This document shows, in pieces, positions 11,520 to 23,530 of a stretch of DNA of 64,000 bases (position 1 is its first letter; each line of letters starts with the position of its first letter). Both the position numbers and the translations under genes were made by a program. The stretch comes from Ailurus styani. Its lineage: Eukaryota > Chordata > Mammalia > Carnivora > Ailuridae. The DNA is taken from assembly GCA_002007465.1 (NCBI GenBank), contig LNAC01000273.1, positions 1,349,632 to 1,413,631 on the forward strand, written 5' to 3'. The notes beneath the pieces were generated by a model. It searched no databases. It saw only the letters and a list, made by a program, of their open reading frames with translations, and was not told the DNA's origin.

Positions 11520-12835
11520 AACAGTTGTGAAATCAGCTGTTTGTGACCAGCACTTTACAAATGAAATATGATAAATGAGTGCATCACACAAAGATAAACC
11601 TTTTTCACAAAACTTTTCATTACTTCAGCACATATATGTACCTGTATATGAATCTGTATTAAATTATGATGCATAAAATAGTTTTCATTTGGCTCACAAT
11701 CAAAAAAGCCTAAAGGCTTATCTTTGAGGCTTCCAAATCCCAAAGAGTATTTTTAGGAAATATGTGTCCAAAAAGTGAATACAGCCTCAGATGATTATGC
11801 TGAGAATTATATAAGGTGGTTGGTGATATTTAATGGCAATACAGCACTGTACACTACATGGAGGTTCAGAGAGATTAAGATGATAATTTAGGAATGAGAA
11901 AATAAAGTTAGTAATAAATCATAATAGAAAAGAAGAAAAGAGAAAAAGGAGAAAATGAAGTCTCTTTAAGCTAAAAACAAAAGGTTTCTGGTGAGGTTTG
12001 CAAATTTTTGCAGCATAATAATTGGACTGAAAATGCTGAAAAAAAAATCTGAGTTCCTACAGAAGCAAATGCACTATTTTGCTTCCTAGTACCAGGAGTT
12101 ACTCTTCACCTCCCCAAATTCACCTTTTTGCTCCCACCTCACCTGTTCTGGGAACCGCTCCACATATTTCTACAAATATTTTACTCCCAAGGAAGCTGTC
12201 GTTATCCTATGTGACCTTTCCTAAGGAACCCTTGATTGATCTTGAGTTGGGCATATGACTAACCCAAGTGGAATTTTTTAATTGAAACTGAGAAAGGGTT
12301 ACTCTCCTGTGATGGATTTCCTAAGATGTGAAAACAATGCTTTCCAACATATTTGGGCAGCTGTTCTGTGGAGTGAAGCAAAGATGAGAATTAGAGACAA
12401 AGTCCTGGTGGATTTGTAGCCACGGACTCCATTTGCTCCCGAGGCCCTGCTGTATCTCTGACCTTCCCAAAGTTTTGGTGTCTAATCCTTTTTTGGGTTC
12501 TAAGATCCAACAAATCTCTTGTTTAGTCTCAAGTGTGAGAGGAGGTCTATTATTTGACTAATATAGTTATGGGAAGTACCACTAATAGAGTTAGAAAAGG
12601 GAAGACTTTATAGGACACATGAAAAAAAGAACAAAGATCAACAGAGTAAGACATACTCTTGTACACAAATACAATAACGAAATACAGAAACAACACAACT
12701 GGACTAACATTATTGATAACTGAATGAGAAAGATTGGTGGTCAAAATGAGAAATAACTGAAGAGACATTTTAGTTACATTGGTTCATAGATGTAGAAAAT
12801 AGGAATGTATATATGATATATGTATCTAAGTATTT
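11520..12835. other. Non-coding DNA
   Basis: AT-rich sequence with a purine-rich A/G patch at about 11925-11965. No gene or firmly identified repeat. Confidence 0.45.
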
Positions 12836-12839
12836 GATA

Positions 12840-13260
12840 AAACTGTTGTGCAGAAAGCTATGGTTAAGAATGTTCTGTGTTTACCATACTGTTTCCTTTG
12901 TCTTCAAGTCTTAGTACAACGCTACCTTTTCCAGTCCTTTTTGAAGTTTGAGGTTGCCATAGGATTGAGTTCTGACCTGTGGAATATGTTCATTGTGATA
13001 CATGCAGATTAGAATCCTGGACCTTAGAAACCTCCCTGAAGCGACTCACATTCTCTTTTCCCACCCTTTCAATATGTAGAGGAGTGTGTGATGGAGAGGA
13101 GAGACAATATGAAAGAGTCTGGGACCCCAGTGACACAGAAGGCTGCCCAAGCAGAACAGCTGCTTGGACCAAAATGTGGGCTAAACATAAACCTAGTGTC
13201 AACTGATTTAGGGGAGGAAGGGTTATCAGTTCCAAAAGTCAGTGGTGGTTAATAGAATTG
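12840..13260 (+). repeat. Old interspersed repeat, family not identified
   Basis: Phrases such as GAGGTTGCCATAGGATTGAGTTCTGACC, GAAACCTCCCTGAAGCG and GAGTCTGGGACCCCAGTGACACAGAAGGC have the feel of an ancient mammalian repeat. I cannot name the family. The two overlapping short open frames, one per strand, are not supported as genes. Confidence 0.4.
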
Positions 13261-13264
13261 GGTG

Positions 13265-14405
13265 TTGCTCAGTTATTTTGAAATAATTTATTTGTACATA
13301 AATGTTTAAACAATGGGTGAGACATTAGGATACCGTTAGCTGAATGACTGGATGCTACTTATTAGCAAGAAGATGGCAATGGGTAATGTACATAAATTTG
13401 AAACTATGTTTACATCCCTGCTTTAATTCGCTTAGTCTCATTAAACTAAAAAGAATAGCTTGTTCTCAACTGGCTACAGAAAAGCTTAATTTCAAATCTG
13501 AAAATTTTCCATATCTGTGAGGAATTTCTGGATGTACTTTATATTTGTAACATGATTCCATTGATTCTCATACATCATGTTATTGGCAAACAAATGTACC
13601 TAAGGGACAGATACAGTTTGATAGTTCCAGCCATCAATGACTATGTGAGAGCTGCTGAGAATTTCAAGGTTATATTTAAACAGATATGGGCATGTCCTGA
13701 AAGCTTTGTGCTTCTTAGGAAAATTATCTGCAGAAGTGATCTTTGAAGAATATAAGAATCTTAATAAATTTCTAAAAGCACCTATTAAAGGTTATTTGAT
13801 TTCTCCTGGTTGAAAAAAGCAATCTACCAGTTTCAAATTTATTTTATTCATTATAGTTGCTGAGCTGTAATATAGTCAGCTAAAGAAAATGAGTAATTTA
13901 GGAAGTATACGTAGGTGCCCATATACTTTATTGTAGAAATAAAATATAGAGGTTTAATAGAGGTGAGGAAGCCATAATTTTGCCTCGTACTTAGACCACC
14001 AATGCTTGCATGAGAATTGATGTCAACTGATGGAATAAAGCTATTTTGCTTTGTGTGTTTTAGGTAAAAGCAGACTTTTATATAAGTTCAGGTAATTTTT
14101 TTAAAATTTTGTAATTATCTTCAAATTTAGTGACCAATCTTTACTTATTGTCCTTTGTCAGCCCTAAACCCTTTAAACCCTATATTATATCAAATGCCAA
14201 ATAACAAGTTTCATTCATGTTATCTCTAAAACTGTATCTTCTTTATCTCTTAAGTCTACTGAGTTACATTAAGTTGTATCTCTATGGTTTGCACATTCCC
14301 ATTTTATCAGAAATAGGGATACCAATTCATCTTTCCACTATGTAAATCAATACTTTAGCAATGTTTCTTTTACCCATATTTATATCTTTCCCTGGGAGGT
14401 TGGTA
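13265..14405. other. AT-rich non-coding DNA
   Basis: No coding frame, RNA gene or repeat could be supported. Confidence 0.5.
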
Positions 14406-14407
14406 TT

Positions 14408-14655
14408 GCATAATGGCAATGCAAAGTGTAAGTATAAAGTCAGATTAGTTGGGTTCAAACCAGCCATGTTCTACTTCTGTAGCCTTGGACAAGCTGTTTA
14501 GCATCTTTGAGCCTTTATCTATAAAATGCTCCTTTATCTATAAAATGACAATAGTAATAGTGCATACCTCAAAATAGTATTGTGAGGATAATATGAGCCA
14601 GTAGATGCCGTGTACTTAGAACAGTCCCTTAATAGACACTAATGCTTGCTGATGT
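14408..14655 (+). repeat. MIR SINE relic with internal duplication
   Basis: Near full-length MIR: GGTTCAAACCAGCCATGTTCTACTTCTGTAGCCTTGGACAAGC, then ATAAAATGACAATAGTAATAGTGCATACCTC, then GAGGATAATATGAGCC and ACTTAGAACAGTCCC. A 19-bp-offset tandem duplication of CCTTTATCTATAAAATG lies at 14512-14528 and 14531-14547. Confidence 0.88.
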
Positions 14656-15055
14656 TTTTTGTGGTTGTTACTGTTGATGTTACTAGGTATGATGCATTAT
14701 ATTGGGTAATGTGTGTGGGGAAAAAAGAGTTAAGTTCCTGCCCTTAAATGCTTTGAATTGCAGCAGAGGAACTATATATCTACACAAATGATTATTATAG
14801 AATATGATATAGGTACATATAAAGTGCCTTATGATTTGGAAACAGAAGTGACTTATCATTTTGGGATGTCAGGAATTTCACAGAGAGTTACATTTGGTTT
14901 GGGCTTAAAGAATAAGAAGCATGCTAGAGAAAGATAGGAAACCATCGAAAACAGAAAACAGAATGGGCAAAGCGGAGAGTAGTGAAACATGAACATGTTC
15001 AGGAAATAAAAAGTAATTGATTCATTCAAAAATAATTCAGCATTTCATTGAAATC

Positions 15056-15245
15056 AGAGCAGTGGTTCTCGACAGGTAGCAGTTTTGTTTCCTCTAGGAA
15101 ACGAATGGCAGCGCCTTTATTCTCACGACAGGGAGGCACTATTGGCATTTAGTATGTGAAAACCAGGCATGCTGCTAAACATTCCCTTGGACAGCTCCCA
15201 CCACAAGAATTCCATGGCCAGACCCATCAGTAGTGCTGAAGGCAA
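15056..15245 (+). mobile_element. MER5A-like hAT-Charlie DNA transposon relic
   Basis: Starts AGCAGTGGTTCTCGAC and contains GGAGGCACTATTGGCATTTAG, AGGCATGCTGCTAAACATTCCC and ACAGCTCCCACCACAAGAATT. This is the usual order of the non-autonomous MER5A element. It ends near AGTAGTGCTGAAGGC. Confidence 0.85.
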
Positions 15246-15249
15246 GAAG

Positions 15250-18200
15250 GCCTGGACGAGAGAAGTGGGTAGGCAGAGAGAATAGTGGACTACAGGTAGG
15301 GATTTGGTTTGGGATCCACTTTAAAAGAGCCTGATATGCAAGAAAAAAGAAGCTGCCTTCTTTTCTAATGGCTATCTGAATTCCTGTCCATTAACTCCCT
15401 GATGTTCCAGAACATTTGCCATTTGATAATTGATATATTAACAGTCTGCCATCAGCTTGATTTAGAGGGTCTTCAATTTAGGCAGGAAAATTCCACATTT
15501 TCCTCAGAAACCTGCTTTTCCTAGTCACTGAAACCAGCCTTAACATCATTTAAGGTAAAAATTCTGTCCTCAGAAGTGCCGATCCATATCCCCCTCAGGC
15601 CTTTCTTAAAATATATATCAAAACCACAGTCTCCAATCACTGTTTCCTTCCCTCACAATCGTTTCCATACGTATTTTGTGTGGGCTCTTCCCCCTAGCTC
15701 TCTCCCTTCTGCAGATGCTCCCAATACTCTGTGGTAGTCCACTTTCGTGATTGCTGTTAGTCCTGGAAAAACAAAGAAGAGTCTTTTTCATATACTTTTG
15801 TTTGTCTTTTAAGGTAATCGAAGGCACAAAGAGAAAGAGAGGAAGGAATAGATGTGAAGGGATCAGAGTAAACAATCACTTTAAAGGCTTTAGCTTTTTA
15901 GTAAATATGTTTCTCTACCAACACAGTGCTGTATGACTAAAGGAATTCAGGAACATTTAGATAAGAGGAACAACAAAACAACATCGTTTGCTGTTTGCTG
16001 CTTTTCCAGAAGAAAATCAAAGTATTGCTGAGGGTCTTCTACTTCCTGCTGATTTTGTTTTTCTAAAAATGTGTATTGATTTCTTCCACCTCAGAGATTC
16101 ATAAATGTTATTAAAAATGAATGGCAGGTCTGATTTAAATTAAATGTCAGGTGGTTGATAGGTTTCATAATACTTTTTTTAAATTTTAATGACATTCTTA
16201 CTTGATTTTGTATTAGAGGCATGCAAAACATAGAATACCAAAATCCACAATAGTATATGCTAAATGAATGCATGAATAATGAAGCTCTTGCTTTTTAGAA
16301 ATAAAAAGGAACAGTATATCTATATTTGTTATGGCTTATTCCAAAGCCACATAGGCTAAATAACACCAAGTTTCTACTTATTAGATAGGACAGAAACCCC
16401 ATCTTTGACTTATTTGCTCCTTATAAGCTCCTATAAGTCTTTTAAGCATGATTATTACTTGAATCATGTAGAATTCCTTGCTCATTTGGAAAGCACTGCC
16501 AGAGATCAGAATGTAAAAAGTAGGACGAAGGGTTGCATTTTATTATAGTCTATTATTATGTCTTTGGGGTGAATGTCAACCTTTCAAAATGTCACATTGT
16601 ATTAGACTCTGAAAAATTCCCTTTATTTGCCCAAAGTGGCTTGTCATATGTCTTAAAAGTCTGTAGAGTAAGATATGCTTTCTATGTATATAAAGGTAAT
16701 TTCGTTTTCACTCTTTTCTTTTGCCCAAGTGAGTGTTCACTGGCCATAACCACGTAGACATTATACATTTCCAAATGTTTTATCCTCAAACACTTGATTA
16801 CTCTAAATACAACCCCTGCACTGAATCACCCCCACCTAAAAAGCATTCAATTGACCAGAAGGAAGAAGCAGGCTGTTCTGAAACCACTACTCCAGGAACT
16901 TGACTAGTTTATCACAGGTAGACAATTTGTGTTATTTTCTCTCTTTGTGGAGTTCACCCCACGCTGCTCCTTACAATCCAAAGTAGCACTTTCATTTTTC
17001 TGATAGTGCTCCCAGTGGATGCTGAAACACTCTGCCACCTCTACTTTACTGATGTGTGGATTTCACCCCCCTGCGAATTACCTCTGTTGAATTTTCTTTT
17101 GCTTTTTCTCAGGCTCCTGCTGACAAAGCCTGCAGACAGCAATGTACATCCTTAACAGACAGAGTACCCTGCTCCCAGCAGGGCAACCCAGGCATTCACA
17201 GCTCACACATGTTGTTGATCAAGTGCTCCACAGAAAAAGCTGTCTATCTGCCACAGGCAGAGGGTGAAAAATCTTTGAAGATTCTCAGAGGACCCACCTA
17301 CTCACCCTTACCTATTTTTTTTTCAAAGTAGGAAAGAGAGCATCAGGTCCATTAGTTTGTATGTAAAGCCTTTTTTTCCTATTCCTTGCTTCCTTGGCGT
17401 GAAATAATTTCTGTTCTGGGGTCAGGCATTAAGAAACAGAAAGGCTTAATAGAGTCCAAGTTTAAGTTCATATTTTATTGCATCCCATTCTATCATTTAT
17501 TCATTTAACACATATTTTTGAATCCTGGCCATCTGTCAGACCCCGTTCTACAGCCAATCTGTCTTTAAAAGTTGTCCTGTTACCTCCGTTTTTAAACATG
17601 TTGATTTTTCTCCCCTGTCACCATAAAAATCTCCAGAAAAACAAACGTAATTGATTACGTGTGCTATTTGTTGTAACATGGCCCCTCTTATTGGGTACCA
17701 TGGAGCTCTGTGACTTTTCTAGCAGGAGTTTTCAAATCAAGAAGTCTACATAGGATTGTGATGCTGAGTAGACTCATTTCAAATATCCATCACCTGCTGT
17801 GTCATATTTTACTGTCACCTTAACTCCCATCCTATAGAAATGGTGCAGAGATTATCTAAAAGGCCTTATAGAGGGGGAAATAGCTCATCGTGTTTGTTCA
17901 AAGATTGTTTGTATAGACTTATTTGAAGACAATTGCATTTCAGTGCAAAGAATAGCACACTTCTGTTGGCAAATTATGATTGCAATTTATTATCTTCTTG
18001 CTTTTTCAAGTTTAGTTCAAATGCTAAGAGCGTCTTCTATTACAAAAATTGTTATGAGGTCTGTGTTTGCCATAATGACTCTGTTTATATAACACCACAA
18101 GTGTCAATTTTGGGGGGAAAAGAAAAACAGATAAAATAAATCCTTGCTATGACATTTCCTTTAAAAGTTATTTAAACCTCTTTTATTTCACTTGGGAATT

Positions 18201-19165
18201 TGAGAAATCTACTAAAATAGTCCAGCAGATGAACCAGATGGTAATACAATAAGTCACACAAAATAGTCTTTTGATATTGCAGAAAGAACTCAGACATTGA
18301 CTTCAAAATCACACAGAACTGCTGGAATACAGTCCTAGAAATTATTAAATCCATTGCTTTATTCTTTCAGACTATGTTTCCTTGTTTTTCATGTACATTT
18401 AATATATCTCCTGCCAGGTTGTGTGAGGTTTGAATAAGATATCATAAATGGAAGGAACAGAACACAGGTCCACTCATACTGTAGGAACTAGAAAACATTT
18501 TTCATGACCTTATTTAAGGAATAACCACATCATCTTTTCTCTTTTATGTGTGTGTGTGTGTGTATTTTTACTTGTTTAATTTCTCTTTACCAATAGACTA
18601 TGGTTTTTCTGATAATAGTGTTGATGTCTAACATTTTATTAGTACTCTTTCCTAGTACTTGGCAGAGTCTCAGACATGACTGCCTGCCTGCTGATAACAA
18701 AATGGCAGATAATGATTGGATTTAATGCAGGTGATGTGGGTGAAAGCTTTTTGACATCACTGATAGGATCCATAAAGATGCAAACTTCCTGTTTTGCTGC
18801 ATGTTTGAAGGATATGTTCTATCACACAAAGGCTATGACTCTTCGTAACAAATAGAAAAGAACTAACTTGCTTCGTTTGAGGTCTAATTTTATCGGCAGT
18901 GTCAATCACAAAAACTAAATTGACTGAGTTACAATTCACATTCATTAAGATGATATAAGTAAATTAAGCAATTAAACATGTGTTCAGTCAATTTCGAATG
19001 AATGATCTCTATATTTAAAAGTAGCAAAAGTTAGAGAGGGATGAAAGGTATAAATGAGTCAGTTCAATTCAATTTCATAAATAACTAATTCGAAAAATGG
19101 TGGGGAAGATAGGCACATTTAAATGTACATTAAGCTCCTTGAGTTTGAGTTCCCATTTTGGCTAC
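15250..19165. other. Long unique-looking non-coding stretch
   Basis: No established gene or repeat. A (TG)n microsatellite lies at 18547-18563. The 16960-17340 interval is less AT-rich, has a 91-codon open frame at 17056-17331 and contains a splice-acceptor-like tract; see findings. Other short open frames are chance. Confidence 0.45.
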
Positions 19166-19537
19166 ATAGTCTTTTTTTTTTTTCTCTTTTAGTTTCAGGT
19201 TTTATTTAAATTCCAGTTAACATACACTGTAATGTTAGTTTCTGGTGTAGAACTGAGTGATTCGTCACTTACATAATAATGGCCAGTGCTCATCACAACA
19301 AGTGCCCTCCTTAATACCTATCACCCATTTAGTCCACCCTCACCATCTTCCCTCCAGCAACTCTCTTTGTTCTCTATAGTTAGGAGTCTGTTTTATGGTT
19401 TGCCTCTCTTTCTATCTTTTTTTCTCTGTGTTCATTTATTTCTTAAATTCCACATATGAGTGAAAGCCTATGGTGTTTGTCTTTCTCTGAAGGACCTATT
19501 TTGCTTATAGTGATACTCTAGCTACATCCACATTATT

Positions 19538-19739
19538 TTTTTTAAGATTTTATTTATTTATTTGACACAGAGAGAGAGATTACAAGTAGGCAGAGAGGCA
19601 GGCAGAGAGACAGGGAGAGGAGGAAGCAGGCTCCCTGCTGAGCAGAGAGCCCGATGCGGGCCTCGATCCCAGGACGCTGAGATCATGACCTGAGCCGAAA
19701 GCAGAGGCTTTAACCCACTGAGGCACCCAGGCGCCCCTC
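19538..19739 (-). mobile_element. CAN-SINE in L1
   Basis: Reverse-oriented complete SINE with tail AAGATTTTATTTATTTA on the plus strand and head ending CACCCAGGCGCCCC. The 13-bp duplication CATCCACATTATT at 19525-19537 and 19740-19752 is L1 sequence, so the SINE is younger than the L1. Confidence 0.97.
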
Positions 19740-20021
19740 CATCCACATTATTGCAAAGAGCAAGATTTCATTTTTTGATGGCTGAGTAATATTCCATTGT
19801 ATATACATACCACAACTTCTTTATCCATCAGTTGGTAGACATTTGGCTATTGTTGATAATGCTGCTATGCTATAAACATCGGGATGCATGTGTCCCTTTA
19901 AATCAGTATTTTTGTATCCTTTGGGTAAATGTCTAGTAGTGCAATTACTGGGTCTTAGGGTAGCTCTATTTTTAACTCTTTGAGGAACCCCCATACTGTT
20001 CCGGAGTGGTTGCACCAGTTT

Positions 20022-20204
20022 TCATTCCCACCAACAGTGCAAGAGGGTTCCCCTTTCTCTGAATCCTTGCCAACATCTGTTGTTTCCTGTGTTGTTAATT
20101 TTAGCTATTCTGACTGGTGTGAGGGGATATCTCATTGTACTTCTGATTTGTATTTCCATGATGATGAGCGATGTTGAGCATCTTTTCATGTGTCTCTTAG
20201 TCAT
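20022..20204 (-). pseudogene. L1 ORF2 C-terminal fragment
   Basis: 60 open codons from the Cys-rich C-terminal segment of ORF2. It includes [20 protein letters not shown] and a GTLLHCWWE end that belongs to the L1 C-terminal region. Broken on both sides by stops and frameshifts. Confidence 0.88.
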
Positions 20205-20881
20205 CTGTGTGTCTTCTTTGAAAAAAATGTCTATTCATGTCTTCTACCCATTTTTTAACTGGATTGTTTGTTGTTTGGGTGTTGAGTTTGGTGAGTTCTT
20301 TATAGATTTTGGATATTAACCCTTTATCAGATATGTCATTTGCAAATATCTTCTCCCATTCCAGAGGTCACCTTTTAGTTTTGTTGATTGTTTCCTTCGT
20401 TATGCAGAAGGTTTTTATCTTGATGAAGTCCCAATGGTTCATTTTGCTTTGGTTTCCCTTGTCTAAGGAATATTTCCTATATTATATTAATATGTCTAGT
20501 AAGAAGTTGCTGCAGCCAGTGTCAAAGGGGTTAACCACCTTTTTACTCCTCTAGCATTTTGCTGGTTTTCAGTCTATTCAAGTATTTTATTTCTTCCTGT
20601 TTCAGTTTTGGTAGTTTATATGTTTGTATCAATTTATCCATTTCTTCCAGGCTGTTGAAGTTGTTGGTGTACAGCTTTTCATAATGAAATTTGTATTTTT
20701 CTTAATAAAATTTCAAAATAAAATTTGTATTTCTGTGGTCTTGGTTGTGATTTCCCTTTTCTCATTGGTGATTTTATTTGGGTCCTTTCTATTTTCTTTT
20801 TGATAAATCTAGTAGAAGTTTATCAAGTTTATTAATTTTTTCAAAGAATCAGCCCCTGGTTTCATTGACCTGTTCTTTTGG

Positions 20882-21079
20882 TTATTTAGTTTCTATAACA
20901 TTTATTTCTGCTGTAATTTTTATCATTTCCTTCCTTCTGCTGGCTTTAAGCTTCTTCTTTTTTTTTTTTTCTAGTTCTTTTAGGTATAAGGTTAGGTTAT
21001 TTGAAGTTTTTCCTTCTTCTTGATGTAGGCCTCTATTGGTATATACTTCCCTCATAGGACCACTTTTGCTGCATTCCAA
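20882..21079 (-). pseudogene. L1 ORF2 fragment (linker after the endonuclease)
   Basis: A surviving 65-codon open piece of the antisense L1 ORF2. It includes a Lys/Glu-rich coiled segment (LKELEKKKKKKLKASRRKE) typical of the region between the endonuclease and RT domains. It starts in mid-domain and has no independent function. Confidence 0.85.
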
Positions 21080-21867
21080 AGGTTTTGGAACTTTGTGTTT
21101 TCATTTTCATTTGTTTCTATGTGTTTTTTAAATTTCTTCTTTGATATCCTCATTGACCCATTCACAGTTTAGTAGCATTTGGTTTAACTTCCATATATTT
21201 GTAGCCTTTCCAATTTTTTTCTTATGATTGACTTCTAGTTTCATAGTGTTGTGGTCAGAAAAGGTGCATGGTATGATTTCCATCTTTTGTTATTTGTTGA
21301 GGCCTGTTTTGTGACCTAATATGTGATCTGTTCTGGAGAACGTTCCATGTGCTTTTGAAAAGAATGTGCATTCTGTTGTTTTAGGATGGAATGTTCTGAA
21401 TGTATCTGTTAAGTCCATCTGGCCCAGTGTGTCATTCAAAGACATTATTTACTTGTTTATTTTCTGCTTAGATGATCTGTCCATTGATGTCAGTGGGGTG
21501 TTCATGTCCCTCATCATTGTGTTATTTTCAACTGGTTCTTTTATGTTGGTTATTAATTGTTGATATCTTTGGGTGCTTCCACATTGGGTGTTTAAGTATT
21601 TATAATTGTTATATCTTCTTGTTGAATCATCCCCTTTATGATTCTATAATTCCCGTTGTCTATTTTACAGTCTTAGTTTTAAAGTCTATCTTGTCCTATG
21701 TAACTAGTGCTACTCCAGTTTTCTTTTGACATCCATTCGTGTGATAAATGTTTCTCCATCCCTTCACTTTCAATCTTCAGGTGTCTTTAGATCTAAAATG
21801 AGTCTCTTGTAGGTAGCATATAGATGGGTCTTATTTTTTATATCCATTCTGACACTCTGTGTCTTTT

Positions 21868-22070
21868 TTTTTTTTTTAAATATTTTTATTTATTTATTTC
21901 ACAGAGGGAGAGAGATCACAAGGAGGCAGAGAAGCAGGCAGAGAGAGAGAGAGTGGGAAGCAGGCTCCCCGCTGAGCAGGGAGCCCGATGCGGGCCTCGA
22001 TCCCAGGACCCTGAGATCATGACCTGAGCCGAAAGCAGAGGCTTTAACCCACTGAGCCACCCAGGCGCCC
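21868..22070 (-). mobile_element. CAN-SINE in L1 ORF2 endonuclease region
   Basis: Complete reverse-oriented copy. The 15-bp duplication CACTCTGTGTCTTTT at 21853-21867 and 22071-22085 is L1 sequence. Confidence 0.97.
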
Positions 22071-22260
22071 CACTCTGTGTCTTTTGATTGGAGCATGTTG
22101 TCTATTTACATTCAAAGAAATTATTGATATATATGTATTTATTCCTACTTTATTATTTGTTTTGTCATTGTTTCTAGATATTTTCTCTGATCCTTTCTTG
22201 TTTTTGTCGCTTTTGGTTTCTCCTTTACACTCAAAGAGTCCCCTTTAATATTTCTTGTGG

Positions 22261-22470
22261 GGGGCGCCTGGGTGCCTCAGTTGGTTAATTGACTGCCTTC
22301 GGCTCAGGTCATGATCCCAGAGTCCTGGGATGGAGTCCTGGGATTGAGTCCCAAATCAGGCTCCCAGCTCCATGGGGAGTCTGCTACTCCCTCTGACCTT
22401 CTCCCCTCTTATGCTCTCTCTCATTCTCTCTCTCTCTCTCAAGTAAACACTAAAATAAAATCTTTAAAAA
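22261..22470 (+). mobile_element. CAN-SINE, older type, at the L1 ORF1/ORF2 junction
   Basis: Head GGGCGCCTGGGTGCCTCAGTTGG and tail AATAAAATCTTTAAAAA. A local duplication inside it repeats GTCCTGGGAT(G/T)GAGTCC. Imperfect flanking repeats AATATTTCTTGTGGG / AATATTTATTATGGG look like a decayed target duplication. Confidence 0.93.
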
Positions 22471-22479
22471 AATATTTAT

Positions 22480-23530
22480 TATGGGACTGGTTTAGTGGTC
22501 AAAAACTCCTTTAGTTTTTGTCTGGGAAACTCTTTCCTTGCTGGATAGAATATTCTTGGCTGCAGATTTTTCCCATTCAGCACTTTGAATATATCTTGAC
22601 ACTTCCTTCTGGCTTACCAGCTTTCTGTTGAGAAATCTCCAACTAGCCTTATGGATTTTCCCTTGTAAGTTAAGGACTTCCTTTGTCTTGTTGCTTTTGA
22701 GATTTTTTTCTTTACCCCTATATTTTACAATTTAATTATAATATGTCTTGCTATTGGCTTGATTTTGTTGATTTTGAGGGAGCTCTCTGTGCCTCTTGGA
22801 TCTAGATGACCATTTCTTTCTCCAGATTAGGGAAGTTTTCTGCTATTATGTCTTTAAATAACTTTTCTATCCTCTTTTCTCTCTCTTCTTCTTCTGGGAC
22901 TCCTGTGATACAAATGGAGTCAATGAGTTCTTTAAGTCTTCTTGTGTTGCATAATACTTCTTACTCTCTTTTGTTAAGCTTCATTGTTTTCCATTATTTT
23001 GTCTTCTAGGTCACTAATTCATTCCTCTGAATCTTCCAGCCTTCTTCCTCTGCTTGCATCAAGCCTGTTTTCAATCTTATTTATTGTTTTCTTTATCTCT
23101 TTTCTTTATTGATTCTTTTTTTTTAAAAGATTGTTTATTTATTTGATGCAGAGAGAGAGATCACAAGTAGGCAGAGAGGCAGGCAGAGAGAGAGAGGAGG
23201 AAGCAGGCTCCCCGCTGAGCAGGGAGTCTGGTGCGGGGCTTGATCCCAGGACCCTGAGATCATGACCTGAGCCAAAGGCAGAGGCTTTAACCCACTGAGC
23301 CACCCAGGTGCCCAGATTCATTCTTTTTTAACTCTTTTATCTCCATAGTAAGGGTCTCACTGATGTCTTCTATTCTTTTCTCAAGACCACTGAGTATCCT
23401 TATAATTGTATCTGTTTCCTTTAGATCCCTTGCTGTGACCTTATCTTGTTCTTCCATTTGGGATAAATTCCTTTGTCTTGGAATTTTGTCAAAATCTCTA
23501 CATTTTTCTCTGTGTTAAAGAAGCCAGTCA
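22480..23530 (-). pseudogene. L1 ORF1 remnant
   Basis: Translating the minus strand in pieces gives the conserved middle of L1 ORF1p, the nucleic-acid-binding chaperone, including a piece reading ELIDSICITGVPEEEERE followed by a KLFKDIIAENFPNLEKE motif. In-frame stops and frameshifts occur in both directions and a SINE splits it. Not translatable. Confidence 0.85.
23116..23314 (-). mobile_element. CAN-SINE in L1 ORF1 region
   Basis: Reverse-oriented complete copy, poly-T then TTATTTATTTGATGCAG through to CCACCCAGGTGCCC. Short flanking similarity GATTC at both ends. Confidence 0.95.

Noticed and set aside
19821..20319. Hydrophobic plus-strand frames in the 19.8-23.0 kb interval that look like membrane proteins
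   Set aside because: They are reverse-strand shadows of the antisense L1, whose Lys/Glu-rich coding strand reads as Phe/Leu-rich when reversed.
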